Assembly: GCA_016712275.1 (NCBI GenBank)
Contig: JADJRI010000009.1
Location: 113,772-177,771 of the forward strand
Origin: Planctomycetota bacterium
Lineage (GTDB): Bacteria; Planctomycetota; Phycisphaerae; UBA1845; UTPLA1
Length of the DNA: 64,000 nt
Reading direction: 5' to 3'
This document shows positions 9,176 through 17,681 of this stretch, one piece after another (positions within the stretch are counted from its first letter, which is position 1; every line of letters starts with the position of its first letter). Under the pieces are notes generated by a model. It was not told the origin of the DNA, ran no database searches, and saw only the letters and a list, made by a program, of their open reading frames with translations. The position numbers were made by a program, and so were the translations under genes.

Positions 9176-10278
9176 CTATTCCTTGTCTGAACTGGGAATC
9201 CGAACAGCCATGATGACCGATTCGCCGGGTTCCCAGCCGTTGGGCGCGCTGCCCAGAACCACGAACTCATCGCGCGGCGTCGTCAGGGTGGTCTTGATGC
9301 TGAATCGCGGGCCGGGTTTGCCCTCCGAACTGGCGAGTCGAAGATCGGCGCCGAGATTCAGGGTGTAGTTTCCGAAAGGCGATCCCACCTGCATCCGTCC
9401 CTGGATTTCGATATCGGCCTGGTTGCCGATACCACCGGCGAGCTGGAACGTCTGGTCCTGTGTGACGACGCTCGACAGACGGGCGAGATACTCGACGTCG
9501 CCGAACCGCTGAAGCTCCGCCGCGAGCGGCACCAGGTCCTTCGGCGTTTCAAGGCTCTCGTGCTGGGGGGCCGTGCGTCTTTAAGCTGGCGGCGAAAGAA
9601 GATGAATTCGACGTCGCAGGTCACCAGCGGCAGATCGAGTCCGTTGATCAGCTTCTTCAGCTGGTCGATTTCCTCCCTGCTTCCGTCGAGCAGGATCATC
9701 GACCGCGCCGAGTCGGCCGAGAAATTCACGGTCTGACGGAAGTTGGTCTGGCTCAACTGGACCACAATGTCGCGCGGATCGCGGTTCTGGACGAGTACAA
9801 GCTCCACGTTGTGTTCGTCGGCGATGCCCTGCGAAGGGACGTCCAGTGCGGCGATGAACTCCGCCACCTTCGGCACCAGTTTCTCCGGACCCACGAAAAT
9901 AATCCGATTGTTTTGAACATCCGGCCGCGCGATCTCTCCCCACCGCTGGCTCAATATGTCGACGACGGTTACGACCGGCGTGTGTTTCACCGGGAAAATG
10001 CGAATCGTCGCATCATCCGCCATAGGCTGTGTCGCGACCGCCGTCCCGCGCGCCGCCATCGGCTGCGCGGAACGCTGCGCGGCGCCGTCCGATGCGCCCG
10101 GGGGCACGCGTCCACCGCCGGCCGGCTGCTCCGCACGGGGATCGCGCTGTCCCTGACGATCGTCGAGAAGTGCGAACTGCGCGATGGCGGGCAATTCAGG
10201 CGCCGTCGAGGGATCGCCCGTCGGAGCCGAGAACATCGGCGCCGCGAGCGTTGCGAGACTGAAGATCAGCAGTGACAT
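9176..10278 (-). CDS. secretin N-domain-like exported protein (frameshifted)
   Basis: The chain has a signal peptide (MSLLIFSLATLAAPMFSA), a Pro/Gln/Ala-rich linker to about residue 90 and then repeats of the NolW/secretin short-domain kind. Examples are TIRIFPVKHTPVVTVVDIL with NRIIFVGPEKLVPKVAEFIAALDVP, and VELVLVQNRDPRDIVVQLSQ with MILLDGSREEIDQLKKLI. No secretin pore domain follows. The C-terminal part (9176-9532, FGDVEYLARLSSVVTQDQTF to IPSSDKE) is in another frame. The frames join at the G6 run 9565-9570, where one more base restores ...PPQHESLETPKDLVPLA. It probably acts in the periplasm. It follows the anti-sigma gene and may be a target of that sigma factor. Confidence 0.7.
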
Positions 10279-10889
10279 GGTATTGGCTCCTTAGCGGGGT
10301 TTGATCAGTTTCCTGATTCTCATTTAGATTAAGTGATTCATCCACTTCGCGCGGATCCTCCCTGGAATCTGTGACGTCGCCTTCGAGCGCCGGCGCTCCC
10401 GGGCGATCGTAGATCCAGATGATGTGGATCGACGGATTCCTGGTCTCCATTCTGACGGCCATCTGGTTGTTGCCAACCTCAACGGTCGGTTCAACAGGCT
10501 CCGGTCTGACCGGGGCGACGGGGCCCGGCAGGGATGTCGCGCCGCCGGGATGAGCGGACGGCGCTTTGACAACCTGAATCGTGTGTCTGGGGGACCGGCT
10601 GGAAAACGCCGCAATCCCCGCGCCGACGGCGAGCAGAATCGCCGCGGCCGTCCGCCAGGAGCGAGCAGGGTAAGTCTCCTCAATCGGCGCCCGCCGTTTT
10701 TACGGCGATGCGATTCGAAAGCTCCGCAAGTTCTGTGATACGACCGGCCAGCGCGCCATGCGATTGAAAGACGTCGCGACAGGCCGGGCAGGCTGCCAGA
10801 TGCTTTTCCAGCGCCGCGGCATCGGCGGAATCCAATTCATCGTCCAGCCAGGCATCGAGCTGGTTCCGATACTGCTCGCAAGGCGTCAT
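10196..10889 (-). CDS. zinc-finger anti-sigma factor (frameshifted)
   Basis: The first 69 residues (MTPCEQYRNQLDAWLDDELD...) carry the anti-sigma zinc-finger signature H-x3-C-x2-C (HLAACPAC). The frame then stops at 10680. Deleting one A in the A5 run at 10697-10701 gives RIAVKRRAPIEETYPARSW, followed by a transmembrane helix (TAAAILLAVGAGIAAF) and a periplasmic tail containing NQMAVRMETRNPSIHIIWIYD. This is the standard layout of a membrane anti-sigma factor. The tail in this frame ends at 10196, overlapping the next gene by 83 bp, so another indel near the end is possible. ATGA overlap with the sigma gene at 10886-10889 shows co-translation. Confidence 0.7.
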
Positions 10890-11443
10890 TTTCGGCCTCC
10901 CATCGGGCGCCCGTCGCGCGGGCAGGCGGCGATCAGGGATCTTCGCGCCTGATGAACGTGGCCTCTCACGGCGGATTCGCTCAATTCCATGATGCCGGCG
11001 ATGTCAGCGTAGTCCATCTGTTGTTCCATCCGAAGCACGATCGCGATCCGCTGTTGATCCGGAAGTGACGAAATCGCGGTACGAACGCGCTCCAATTCCT
11101 CGATTCGCTCCATTCGGCCTTCGGGGGATTCCCCGGTCGTGGGCTCGATCCAGCCGCCGAGTGGTTCGGGCTTCGATCGGCGTCGGAGATTCAAGGAGAG
11201 GTTGCCGACCGTACGAAACGCCCATGGACCGAAACGCTTGTCGCGGGGGGGGATTTGTTTCGCGATGGCCAGTTGAAGCGCTTCCTGCACGAGTTCCTCC
11301 GCGTCGTCGCGGTTCCAGATCAGCTTCACGGCGTATCGGACCAGCCGTCGCCTCAGGTCTTCGATCGCGGCGCGTTCCGAGAGGCCGGGCAGAAGCACAG
11401 GCCGCTCTCGGGCGTCGGACGTCGGCTTGAGTGCGTAGGTCAT
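10886..11443 (-). CDS. ECF-type RNA polymerase sigma factor
   Basis: This encodes 185 residues. Region 2 is around 30-95 (AVKLIWNRDDAEELVQEALQLAI, FGPWAFRTVGNLSLNLRRR). Region 4 is around 118-170 (RVRTAISSLPDQQRIAIVLRMEQQMDYADIAGIMELSESAVRGHVHQAR), with the helix-turn-helix for the -35 element. There is no region 1 or 3, as in extracytoplasmic-function sigma factors. The stop overlaps the anti-sigma start. It should be held at the membrane by that protein until an envelope signal releases it, which is family knowledge and not shown here. Confidence 0.85.
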   Translation of the reverse strand: MTYALKPTSDARERPVLLPGLSERAAIEDLRRRLVRYAVKLIWNRDDAEELVQEALQLAIAKQIPPRDKRFGPWAFRTVGNLSLNLRRRSKPEPLGGWIEPTTGESPEGRMERIEELERVRTAISSLPDQQRIAIVLRMEQQMDYADIAGIMELSESAVRGHVHQARRSLIAACPRDGRPMGGRK

Positions 11444-11759
11444 TTCGCTCGGGTTTCCGGGTTACGTTCGCCCTTCACACACAATCTGTCTCAGAGCGAC
11501 ATTCTGTTTGATTCTACAACCACAATTTTTTCGGTCGCGTTTTCTTTGACCGGCCGGGGCCGTCGGCGCGCCGGCGAAGGCAATCGTCCTCCGCCCCCGC
11601 AACCCTCCGTCATTCGCTTCCAAGCCAAGCACGCTTCACGGAGAGCCGATAGCGGAGCAGTGCCGGCCGTGCGCTCGCCCATGGCCGGCTCGAACTGGAA
11701 TTGCTTCGCCCGGCGTCGGATCGAACGCCGGTGCGGAGCATTCAGGCAGGGGGGACATC
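11444..11759. other. intergenic promoter region
   Basis: This is a 316-base divergent region between the sigma gene (minus) and the PilZ gene (plus). It is T-rich near 11500-11540 (ACAACCACAATTTTTTCGG). I did not find a convincing -35/-10 pair or an operator. Confidence 0.4.
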
Positions 11760-12288
11760 ATGTCGGACGAGCCGATCCCACTTTATGACGGCGAACCCAC
11801 TGGGGCGGTGATCCGTCATGTATCTTCGACGCTCAAGGGAAATGCTCCCGCCGCGGGGCGCGGTTCAGATCCGCCGCAAAGCCGCGCGGCATGATTGCGA
11901 TCGGATCATGGTCTGCTTCACGCCACAGGACCCGACGCGCTGTGCCGAAAACGTCAATTGTCCGGTGGTGAATCTCTCCAATGGCGGCATCGCGGCTGAG
12001 TACGATCGAAAAATGCTCTCTGGCGTTTCCTGCTTCATCACCTATCGCACGGTAAGCCAGCAGGCAGTACACATCAGCGGCGTGGTGCGACATTGCCGCG
12101 ACATCGGCGGCAGTCACTATCAGCTTGGCATCAAGTTTACGCGGAATCTCAGGTTCGAAGAGTTCAGGCCCGCGAAGTTCCGACCGGGTCGGGATGTCGC
12201 GCCGGGCCTGCATGCGCGCAATCTGAAGCCTCGCACCGACCAGGTCGAGCAGCCGGAACCCTCCGATGAGGACGCGGCGGGTAAATGA
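11760..12288 (+). CDS. PilZ-domain protein (probable frameshift)
   Basis: The solid part starts at or after 11818: RRKAARHDCDRIMVCF, then NLSNGGIAAEYDR and YQLGIKF. This is the PilZ pattern of basic residues followed by N-x-S-x-GG, which in known members binds cyclic di-GMP. The basic motif here is RRKAAR rather than the classical RxxxR, so ligand binding is uncertain. An ATG at 11760 with a purine-rich ribosome site (GCAGGGGGGACATC) opens MSDEPIPLYDGEPTGAVIRH. Removing one G from the G4 at 11855-11858 fuses it to the PilZ frame (...GNAPAAGAVQIRRK). I therefore take 11760 as the start. The tail is polar and unstructured. Confidence 0.65.
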
Positions 12289-12442
12289 TCCGATTCGGTT
12301 TGCGGCGGCTCGAATTCGTTGCGGTTACGTATTAGAACAGTTGTGGTTCTGATGACCGGATTGCCGGCGTTCCGATTGACGATCCTGAGGGTTTCGAGGA
12401 CATTGTCCGCTCGTCGCGCGTCCCTGTGAGGATAAGGGCTGA

Positions 12443-13417
12443 GTGAGAAAAATCGTCGCCGCCGTCAAACTGATGCGTCCCGCGCAATGGGTGAAGAACG
12501 TCTTCGTTCTGGCGGCCCTGGTTTTCGGCGTGCGGATCGACAAGCCCGAATCCCTTGAGGCCATTCTCGTCGCGCTTGCAGCGTTCGGCATTTTCTGCCT
12601 TCTTTCGGCTGCCGTGTACGCTCTCAACGATCTGCTCGACTACCGCGAGGATGCGGAACACCCGACCAAGAAATTCCGGCCCGTCGCCAGCGGCGAACTC
12701 TCACCCCAGTTTGCCGGCGTGCAGTCGGTGGTGCTGGCGGCCGTCGGTGTGACGGCGTCCCTCTATCTTCCGCAGGGATTCGCGCTGACGGCGATCGGCT
12801 ACCTGCTGCTCAATTTGTTCTACTCCCTGTGGGGCAAACATCAGGTTCTGCTGGATGTCATTCTGATTGCGATCGGCTTCGTCCTCCGGGCACTCGCCGG
12901 GGCGCAGGCGATTCAGGTGCAGGTTTCGGCGTGGCTGGTCGTCTGTACGTTTACGCTCTGCCTGTTTCTCGGATTCGGAAAGCGCCGCTGCGAGCTTGCG
13001 GTGCTGGAGAACGGCGAACGCGCCGCCAAGCATCGATCCACGTTGTCCTTCTATTCCCTCGAACTCCTCGCCCATTTGCTCGCGGTCACCGGCGCGATGG
13101 CGGTCATGACGTTTCTGCTCTATACGCTCGATCCAAACACGCCGGCCCCCCATACCCTTGTCTTCACGACGCCGTTCGTGTTCTTCGCCATCTTCCGATA
13201 TGCCATGGTCATCAGCAGTGGGAAGATGACCGGCCCCAGCGACGTCCTCATACATGACCGTCCGTTCCTCGTTACGGCGATTCTCTGGACCCTCATGACG
13301 GTCAGCCTGATCGTTTTTCAGGGCCGCGGGATCGAGAATTATCTGCCCAAGCTCCGGTACCCCGGTACGCCTCCCGCCGAAAAACCGGCCGCTCCGGAAA
13401 TCAACTTCCCTTCCTAA
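12443..13417 (+). CDS. UbiA-family prenyltransferase (decaprenyl-phosphate phosphoribosyltransferase-like)
   Basis: This is an integral membrane enzyme of 324 residues with a GTG start. The first Asp-rich motif is NDLLDYREDAEHPTKKFRP at about 62-80, which in the DPPR-synthase branch binds the phosphoribosyl pyrophosphate donor. About eight hydrophobic helices follow, with the second signature around FLGFGKRRCELAVL (near 176-189). The N-terminus (LMRPAQWVKNVFVLA) is also typical of the branch that adds ribose-5-phosphate to decaprenyl phosphate. Such enzymes make arabinose or ribose donors for cell-surface glycans. A UbiA protein with another aromatic or lipid substrate remains possible. It is not clearly linked to its neighbours. 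Confidence 0.8.
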   Translation: MRKIVAAVKLMRPAQWVKNVFVLAALVFGVRIDKPESLEAILVALAAFGIFCLLSAAVYALNDLLDYREDAEHPTKKFRPVASGELSPQFAGVQSVVLAAVGVTASLYLPQGFALTAIGYLLLNLFYSLWGKHQVLLDVILIAIGFVLRALAGAQAIQVQVSAWLVVCTFTLCLFLGFGKRRCELAVLENGERAAKHRSTLSFYSLELLAHLLAVTGAMAVMTFLLYTLDPNTPAPHTLVFTTPFVFFAIFRYAMVISSGKMTGPSDVLIHDRPFLVTAILWTLMTVSLIVFQGRGIENYLPKLRYPGTPPAEKPAAPEINFPS

Positions 13418-13529
13418 CTCCTCTCGCCACCACGCTTAACGCCCGTTCGCCCTTGTTCTTGGGGATTCCTCGAACTCGCGGAGCCATTCTCGCGATAAGT
13501 TTGACAGGAGCCCGGCCAGTCGGGCGTCT

Positions 13530-14120
13530 ATGAGAGGTGTGAACGCAGTCATGGTCGTCAGTCAGGAGACAAGCGATTGCGATTTGATCGCGGCCGCCCA
13601 GCGCGGTGACCGAAATGCCTTGGATGCCTTCGTTCGCCGGCATGAAGGCTGGGTGCGCCACGTCGTTTACGCAACGCTGGGCCGGCCGATGATGGTGGAC
13701 GACGTCGCGCAGCACGTCTGGTCCACGTTGTGTCAGCAACTCGGCACACTGGTTGAGATCGATCGCTGGCGCCCCTGGCTGTTCCGGATGGCGCGCAACG
13801 CCGCGATTGACGCGGGGCTCAAGGGCGCCCGCGAGCGCAAGCGGCGATCGGGAATGGTGGAGGACGATCCGCCGTCCAGCCGACCGGATGACCCCGTGCG
13901 TTCCCTGATTGGAAATGAGGAATACCGGCGGGTTTTGGATGCGATTCACGGCCTGCCGGAGATATACAGGGAGCCGTTTGTGCTCCGCCATCTGGAGGAC
14001 TGGAGCTACGCACAGATTGCCGAAGCGATGGGCCTCCCGGTGGATACGGTTGAGACGAGGCTGGTCCGGGCGCGGAGGCTCCTGAGGTCCGCGCTGTCGG
14101 ACGCACAGAACACAGTTTGA
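13530..14120 (+). CDS. ECF-type RNA polymerase sigma factor
   Basis: This encodes 196 residues. Region 2 (about 22-95) includes AQRGDRNALDAFVRRHEGWV, DDVAQHVWSTLCQQL and WLFRMARNAAID. Region 4 (about 128-185) includes AIHGLPEIYREPFVLRHLEDWSYAQIAEAMGL followed by VETRLVRARRLLR, the helix-turn-helix. An in-frame ATG at 13551 (MVVSQETSDCDL) has AGAGGTG upstream and may be the true start. It heads a three-gene cluster with an anti-sigma-like membrane protein and a PDZ protein, which suggests an envelope response unit separate from the 11 kb module. Confidence 0.85.
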   Translation: MRGVNAVMVVSQETSDCDLIAAAQRGDRNALDAFVRRHEGWVRHVVYATLGRPMMVDDVAQHVWSTLCQQLGTLVEIDRWRPWLFRMARNAAIDAGLKGARERKRRSGMVEDDPPSSRPDDPVRSLIGNEEYRRVLDAIHGLPEIYREPFVLRHLEDWSYAQIAEAMGLPVDTVETRLVRARRLLRSALSDAQNTV

Positions 14121-14132
14121 TCGGTGACGACG

Positions 14133-14724
14133 ATGTACGAAGCTGAAGACAACATCCCATACGACGTGAGCGAAGAGGCTGAGCGGCTGATCTGCCGCAG
14201 CCTCGATGGTGAGATCACCGTCGCACAGCGAGCGCGTCTGGACCAGATCCTCGCTGAAAGTCCCGAGGCGATGGCGCTTGCTCAGCGAATATGAAAAGAC
14301 CGATGCCCTCGCGGTGTCTGCCATGCGGCGCGAGCTGGCGGCACAATCGATCCATCGTCAGCAGTTGGCGTTGCAGGCGGCCGTCATCCCGTTCAGCCGG
14401 AAGATCAGGCCGTGGCTGGTGGGGACTGCCGGAGCGATTCTGACGGCTGCCGCGGTCGTTGCAATCTCGTTCATCAACACGCCGTCGCCCAAGGAGCGGC
14501 CCATTGCGGCTGAAAACGAATCGCCGGGGCGGCAGACGGTTGAAATTCCGAAGGTGGCGACGGATCTGGTGGATTACCGCGATGTGGATCATCAGCCGCG
14601 GGAAAAGTGGGGAAATGTCTATCGAGACTTGATCGGGATTCGAGGTACGAACCCGAACGTGATTTACGTGATCGAGCGACAGACCGAGTCAACGAAGCGT
14701 GTTCCGGTGTCGAGCGATTTCTAG
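14133..14724 (+). CDS. putative membrane anti-sigma factor (frameshifted)
   Basis: From ATG 14133 the frame reads MYEAEDNIPYDVSEEAERL and RSLDGEITVAQRARLDQIL, the acidic cytoplasmic anti-sigma start common in planctomycetes. It stops after AMALAQRI. Removing one base near 14276-14281 gives EAMALLSEYEKTDALAVSAM and joins the second frame, which continues with a transmembrane helix (WLVGTAGAILTAAAVVAISF) and a periplasmic part ending KRVPVSSDF. There is no H-x3-C-x2-C zinc finger, so it differs from the other anti-sigma factor here. It starts 12 bases after the sigma gene stop, so an operon is very likely. Confidence 0.65.
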
Positions 14725-14799
14725 GAAGAAAGTATGAGGAGCGATCGTCGGCCGGTCCCATCCCGCGATCGCGGTGAATCTCAAAAAAGGAGTTATGAC

Positions 14800-16140
14800 A
14801 TGAACCCCAGGCATTTTGTTGCAACGTTTTTGACTTCGGTGGCGGTGGGATTGGCCGGTGTGACTGCTGCACCGGTGGGGGATGATACCGGCGGGCAGAA
14901 CGGCGCAGACAGCCCCGGTTCCAATCGGACGATCGTGAAACTTGCGCCGGGGCAGGCCGTCAACGGGCAGCCCCGCGTGGTGGTGCTCAACAAGGGTGGC
15001 GCGAATGGCGCTCCCACCGCGAAGAATATTGAAGCCGGAGGACCGTGGCTTGGCGTGCAGTTTGGCCCGGTTCCCAAGCCGCTCGCGTCGCATCTGAAAC
15101 TGGAGAACGGCGCCGGCCAGATGGTTCTCAATGTTGCGACAGGCTCGCCCGCGGATGTGGCGGGGCTTCAGCAATACGACGTCATCACCAACATCGACGG
15201 TAACGCGGTGTCGGGTGAAATGGGCGAATTTCTCGACATGGTCCGCAGCTTTGCGCCGAACGAGACGCATCAATTCGGCCTTATTCGCGGCGGCTCGCCG
15301 ATGAACAATCGCGTGGTGGTCGGAACGCGGCCGGAGGATGCGGCGTCGATCAAGTACAAATATGAAGTTGAGGAGGAGCCGCTCGCCGGCGGTCAGATGT
15401 TCCAGCGCGGCGGCATGTTCGAGAAGGACCCGCAGGGCAACTGGCAGTTCAAGGACCTGGGTCAGATTGATGATATGAAGGACCTCTTCAGCCAGATGCC
15501 GAACATGGGCCCCGGCAATCTCCAGTATTTCTGGCAAAACGCGGCGCCGGATCACATGAACCAGATGCAGATCCATGTCGATCAGGGCAATGAGGTGCGG
15601 ATTGAAAAGGATGACAACGGCAAGATCACGGTGACGCGCGTCGAAAAGAACGGCGCGGACAACAGCACCAAGGTTGAGACTTTCGATGATGAGGCCGCCT
15701 TTGAGGCCGGCGACCCTGACGCCTTCAAGATGTACAAGGAAGGCATGGGCGGCGACGGCTTCTTCAATTTCCGAATGAACCGTGCATTCCCGGGAATGGG
15801 AAACATGGGACCTGACATGTCGACCTTCAAGTTCGATTTCAACGACAAGGACATGCAGGCGACCATCGAGAAGTTTCAGAAGCAGGTCGAAGAAATGCAG
15901 AAGAACGCCCAGGACCTTCGGATTCAGCTTCGAGCGGCTCCGGGCGCGGCCGGCGCACCGGCGGCCTCCGCGACGGTCGTGCGTAAGGCGACCACGAGCT
16001 TCGAAGTTCAGGACGACGGCTCGGTTCGCGTGACGACCCGCGTCGATGGCACGGAACTCGTCGAGAAGTTCAGCAGCGTCGATCAGATGAAGAACGATCG
16101 CCCCGACCTGTTTGAGCGATACCAGGCGGTGCGCAACTGA
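14800..16140 (+). CDS. exported PDZ-domain protein
   Basis: The start at 14800 follows a strong ribosome site (AAAAAAGGAG). Residues 1-24 form a signal peptide. A PDZ domain spans about 74-160 (GGPWLGVQFGPVPKPLASHL, ATGSPADVAGLQQYDVITNIDG), the type of domain that binds C-terminal tails. No Ser or Asp protease domain is present. The rest is rich in Met, Gly, Asp and Phe (GMGGDGFFNFRMNRAFPGMGN), then a Gln/Lys coiled segment (EKFQKQVEEMQKNAQDL) and a beta-rich end (FEVQDDGSVRVTTRVDGTEL). It follows the sigma/anti-sigma pair and could be the periplasmic sensor or a main target. Function not known. Confidence 0.75.
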   Translation: MNPRHFVATFLTSVAVGLAGVTAAPVGDDTGGQNGADSPGSNRTIVKLAPGQAVNGQPRVVVLNKGGANGAPTAKNIEAGGPWLGVQFGPVPKPLASHLKLENGAGQMVLNVATGSPADVAGLQQYDVITNIDGNAVSGEMGEFLDMVRSFAPNETHQFGLIRGGSPMNNRVVVGTRPEDAASIKYKYEVEEEPLAGGQMFQRGGMFEKDPQGNWQFKDLGQIDDMKDLFSQMPNMGPGNLQYFWQNAAPDHMNQMQIHVDQGNEVRIEKDDNGKITVTRVEKNGADNSTKVETFDDEAAFEAGDPDAFKMYKEGMGGDGFFNFRMNRAFPGMGNMGPDMSTFKFDFNDKDMQATIEKFQKQVEEMQKNAQDLRIQLRAAPGAAGAPAASATVVRKATTSFEVQDDGSVRVTTRVDGTELVEKFSSVDQMKNDRPDLFERYQAVRN

Positions 16141-16270
16141 CTCGCGGCGCCATTAAGGCGGGCGAACAATATGCAACGCGGCCCGCGATGAGGTGAACCG
16201 GCCGCGAGCGACAAACCCCACTCCACCTAACCCACGTTCGATTGAACGCTCCATGCAATCGATCGAGCCG

Positions 16271-16308
16271 AAAACGCCCCGCACGCCGCCCGGCATGCGG
16301 GGCGTTTT
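16271..16308. terminator. bidirectional rho-independent terminator
   Basis: AAAACGCCCCGCA (16271-16283) pairs over 13 bp with TGCGGGGCGTTTT (16296-16308). A T-tract is present on the plus side and A on the other. It lies between the convergent PDZ gene and pncA. Confidence 0.9.
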
Positions 16309-16339
16309 TCGTTTGCGGGGCGCTGATTCCGCCCACTTG

Positions 16340-16972
16340 TCATTGATTAACGATGGATTTCATGATCTGCTCGCTGGTTTCCACCTGTGCGCCGTTTGAC
16401 TGCATCGTTGAGATCGCGCGATCGACATCGCCTTCCCGCAAATCGACGCCCCGGCATCCATCGATGACGAGCCTGACGTTGTATCCCAGCGAGAGTGCGT
16501 CCAGCACAGTAAACTTGACGCAGTAGTCCGTCGCCAGTCCGAGGACTGTCAAAACCTTGACACCTCGCGATTTCAATTCCCTGTCGAGACCCGTTTCCTG
16601 CGCCCGGGCGTTGTCGAAGAACCCGCTGTAGCTGTCGATTCGAGGGTTCATTCCTTTGTGAATGACCTTCGTGATTGGGGTCGCATCCAGTGCTTGATGG
16701 AGTTCAGCGCCGCGCGTATTTTGAACGCAGTGAAGGGGCCAGAGAATTTGCTCTCGCCCGTCGAGAGTGATCATTTCTCCGATCTCATGGCCTGGGTGAT
16801 TCGCGGCAAAGCTCGCATGATCCGCCGGGTGCCAGTCCTGCGTCGCGACAATCACATCGAATGCGCTCATTAACCTGTTGGCGACCGATACAACTGAATC
16901 ACCATCCCGCACCGCCAGTGCGCCGCCCGGCATGAAATCGTATTGAAGATCGACGAGAATCAGGGCATCCAT
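16340..16972 (-). CDS. pncA: nicotinamidase
   Basis: It hydrolyses nicotinamide to nicotinate and ammonia in the NAD salvage pathway. The start at 16972 (MDALILVDLQYDFMPGG) gives 210 residues, the usual length. The catalytic triad of the family is visible as Asp8 (LVDLQYDF), Lys106 (IHKGMNP) and Cys151 (LATDYCV). Metal ligands match Asp46 and His48 (ATQDWHP) and His81 (WPLHCVQ). The cis-peptide-containing GLATDYCV loop is intact. It is the last gene of pncB-nrtR-pncA, 10 bp after the regulator gene. Confidence 0.93.
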   Translation of the reverse strand: MDALILVDLQYDFMPGGALAVRDGDSVVSVANRLMSAFDVIVATQDWHPADHASFAANHPGHEIGEMITLDGREQILWPLHCVQNTRGAELHQALDATPITKVIHKGMNPRIDSYSGFFDNARAQETGLDRELKSRGVKVLTVLGLATDYCVKFTVLDALSLGYNVRLVIDGCRGVDLREGDVDRAISTMQSNGAQVETSEQIMKSIVNQ

Positions 16973-16982
16973 ATCAATTTGC

Positions 16983-17681
16983 TCACACCTCGAAATTGAA
17001 ACCGGCCTTGACCAGCTGCCGGTATCGCTGGCGATCAAATCGATACAGTCGCGCGGCGCGGTGCGCGACCTGCTGCTGTGTTTCCGGCAACTCCGTCAGC
17101 AGGCTCATCGCCAGGATTTTTCGGCGAAAATTCCGCTTGTCGATGGGCTGCCCTAAGATTGTCTCATAGAGCGACTGAAGCTGGGTCAGCGTGAACTTCG
17201 CCGGCAGAAGTTCGAAACCGATCGGTTGATACCGTACCTTGGCCCGCAATCGGTCCAGTGCAGTCTTTAAGACTGTGTCGTGATCGAAGGCCAGCTTCGT
17301 GGCCTGTTTGACGTCGACCCATTCGGCATCCCGTGCGTCGTCCGCCGCAACGGGCTTGTGGTCGGACAGCTTGACCAGTGCGTAATAGGCCACTGAAATG
17401 ACACGGCCGCGCGGGTCGCGGTGCGGATCACCAAAGGTATAGAGCTGTTCTAGAAAGAGATCGCCGACGCCGGTCTCTTCCTTCAACTCGCGGAGCGCTG
17501 CGGATTCGAGCGGTTCATCCATGTCGACGAAACCGCCGGGCAACGCCCAGCGGCCTGCGAATGGATCGCGGTCGCGACGGATCAGCAGCACTTTCAACAG
17601 ATCGTCGTCCAGGCCGAAGACGACGCAGTCCACCACCACGCTCGGCCGGGGATATTCATAGCAATACTTGTTTTTTTTCAT
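16983..17681 (-). CDS. nrtR: NrtR-type Nudix transcriptional regulator of NAD metabolism
   Basis: This encodes 232 residues. An N-terminal Nudix domain (about 8-140) is followed by a winged-helix-like domain (about 150-215: KFTLTQLQSLYETILGQP, DKRNFRRKIL). The Nudix box GGFVDMDEPLESAALRELKEETG matches G-x5-E-x7-REUxEExGU fully, so it could still hydrolyse ADP-ribose, whereas many NrtR proteins only bind it. In known species NrtR represses NAD genes and is released by ADP-ribose. Its position between pncA and pncB and the palindrome before pncB support that role. A plain ADP-ribose pyrophosphatase is the alternative. It overlaps the 3' end of pncB by 26 bp. Confidence 0.82.
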   Translation of the reverse strand: MKKNKYCYEYPRPSVVVDCVVFGLDDDLLKVLLIRRDRDPFAGRWALPGGFVDMDEPLESAALRELKEETGVGDLFLEQLYTFGDPHRDPRGRVISVAYYALVKLSDHKPVAADDARDAEWVDVKQATKLAFDHDTVLKTALDRLRAKVRYQPIGFELLPAKFTLTQLQSLYETILGQPIDKRNFRRKILAMSLLTELPETQQQVAHRAARLYRFDRQRYRQLVKAGFNFEV

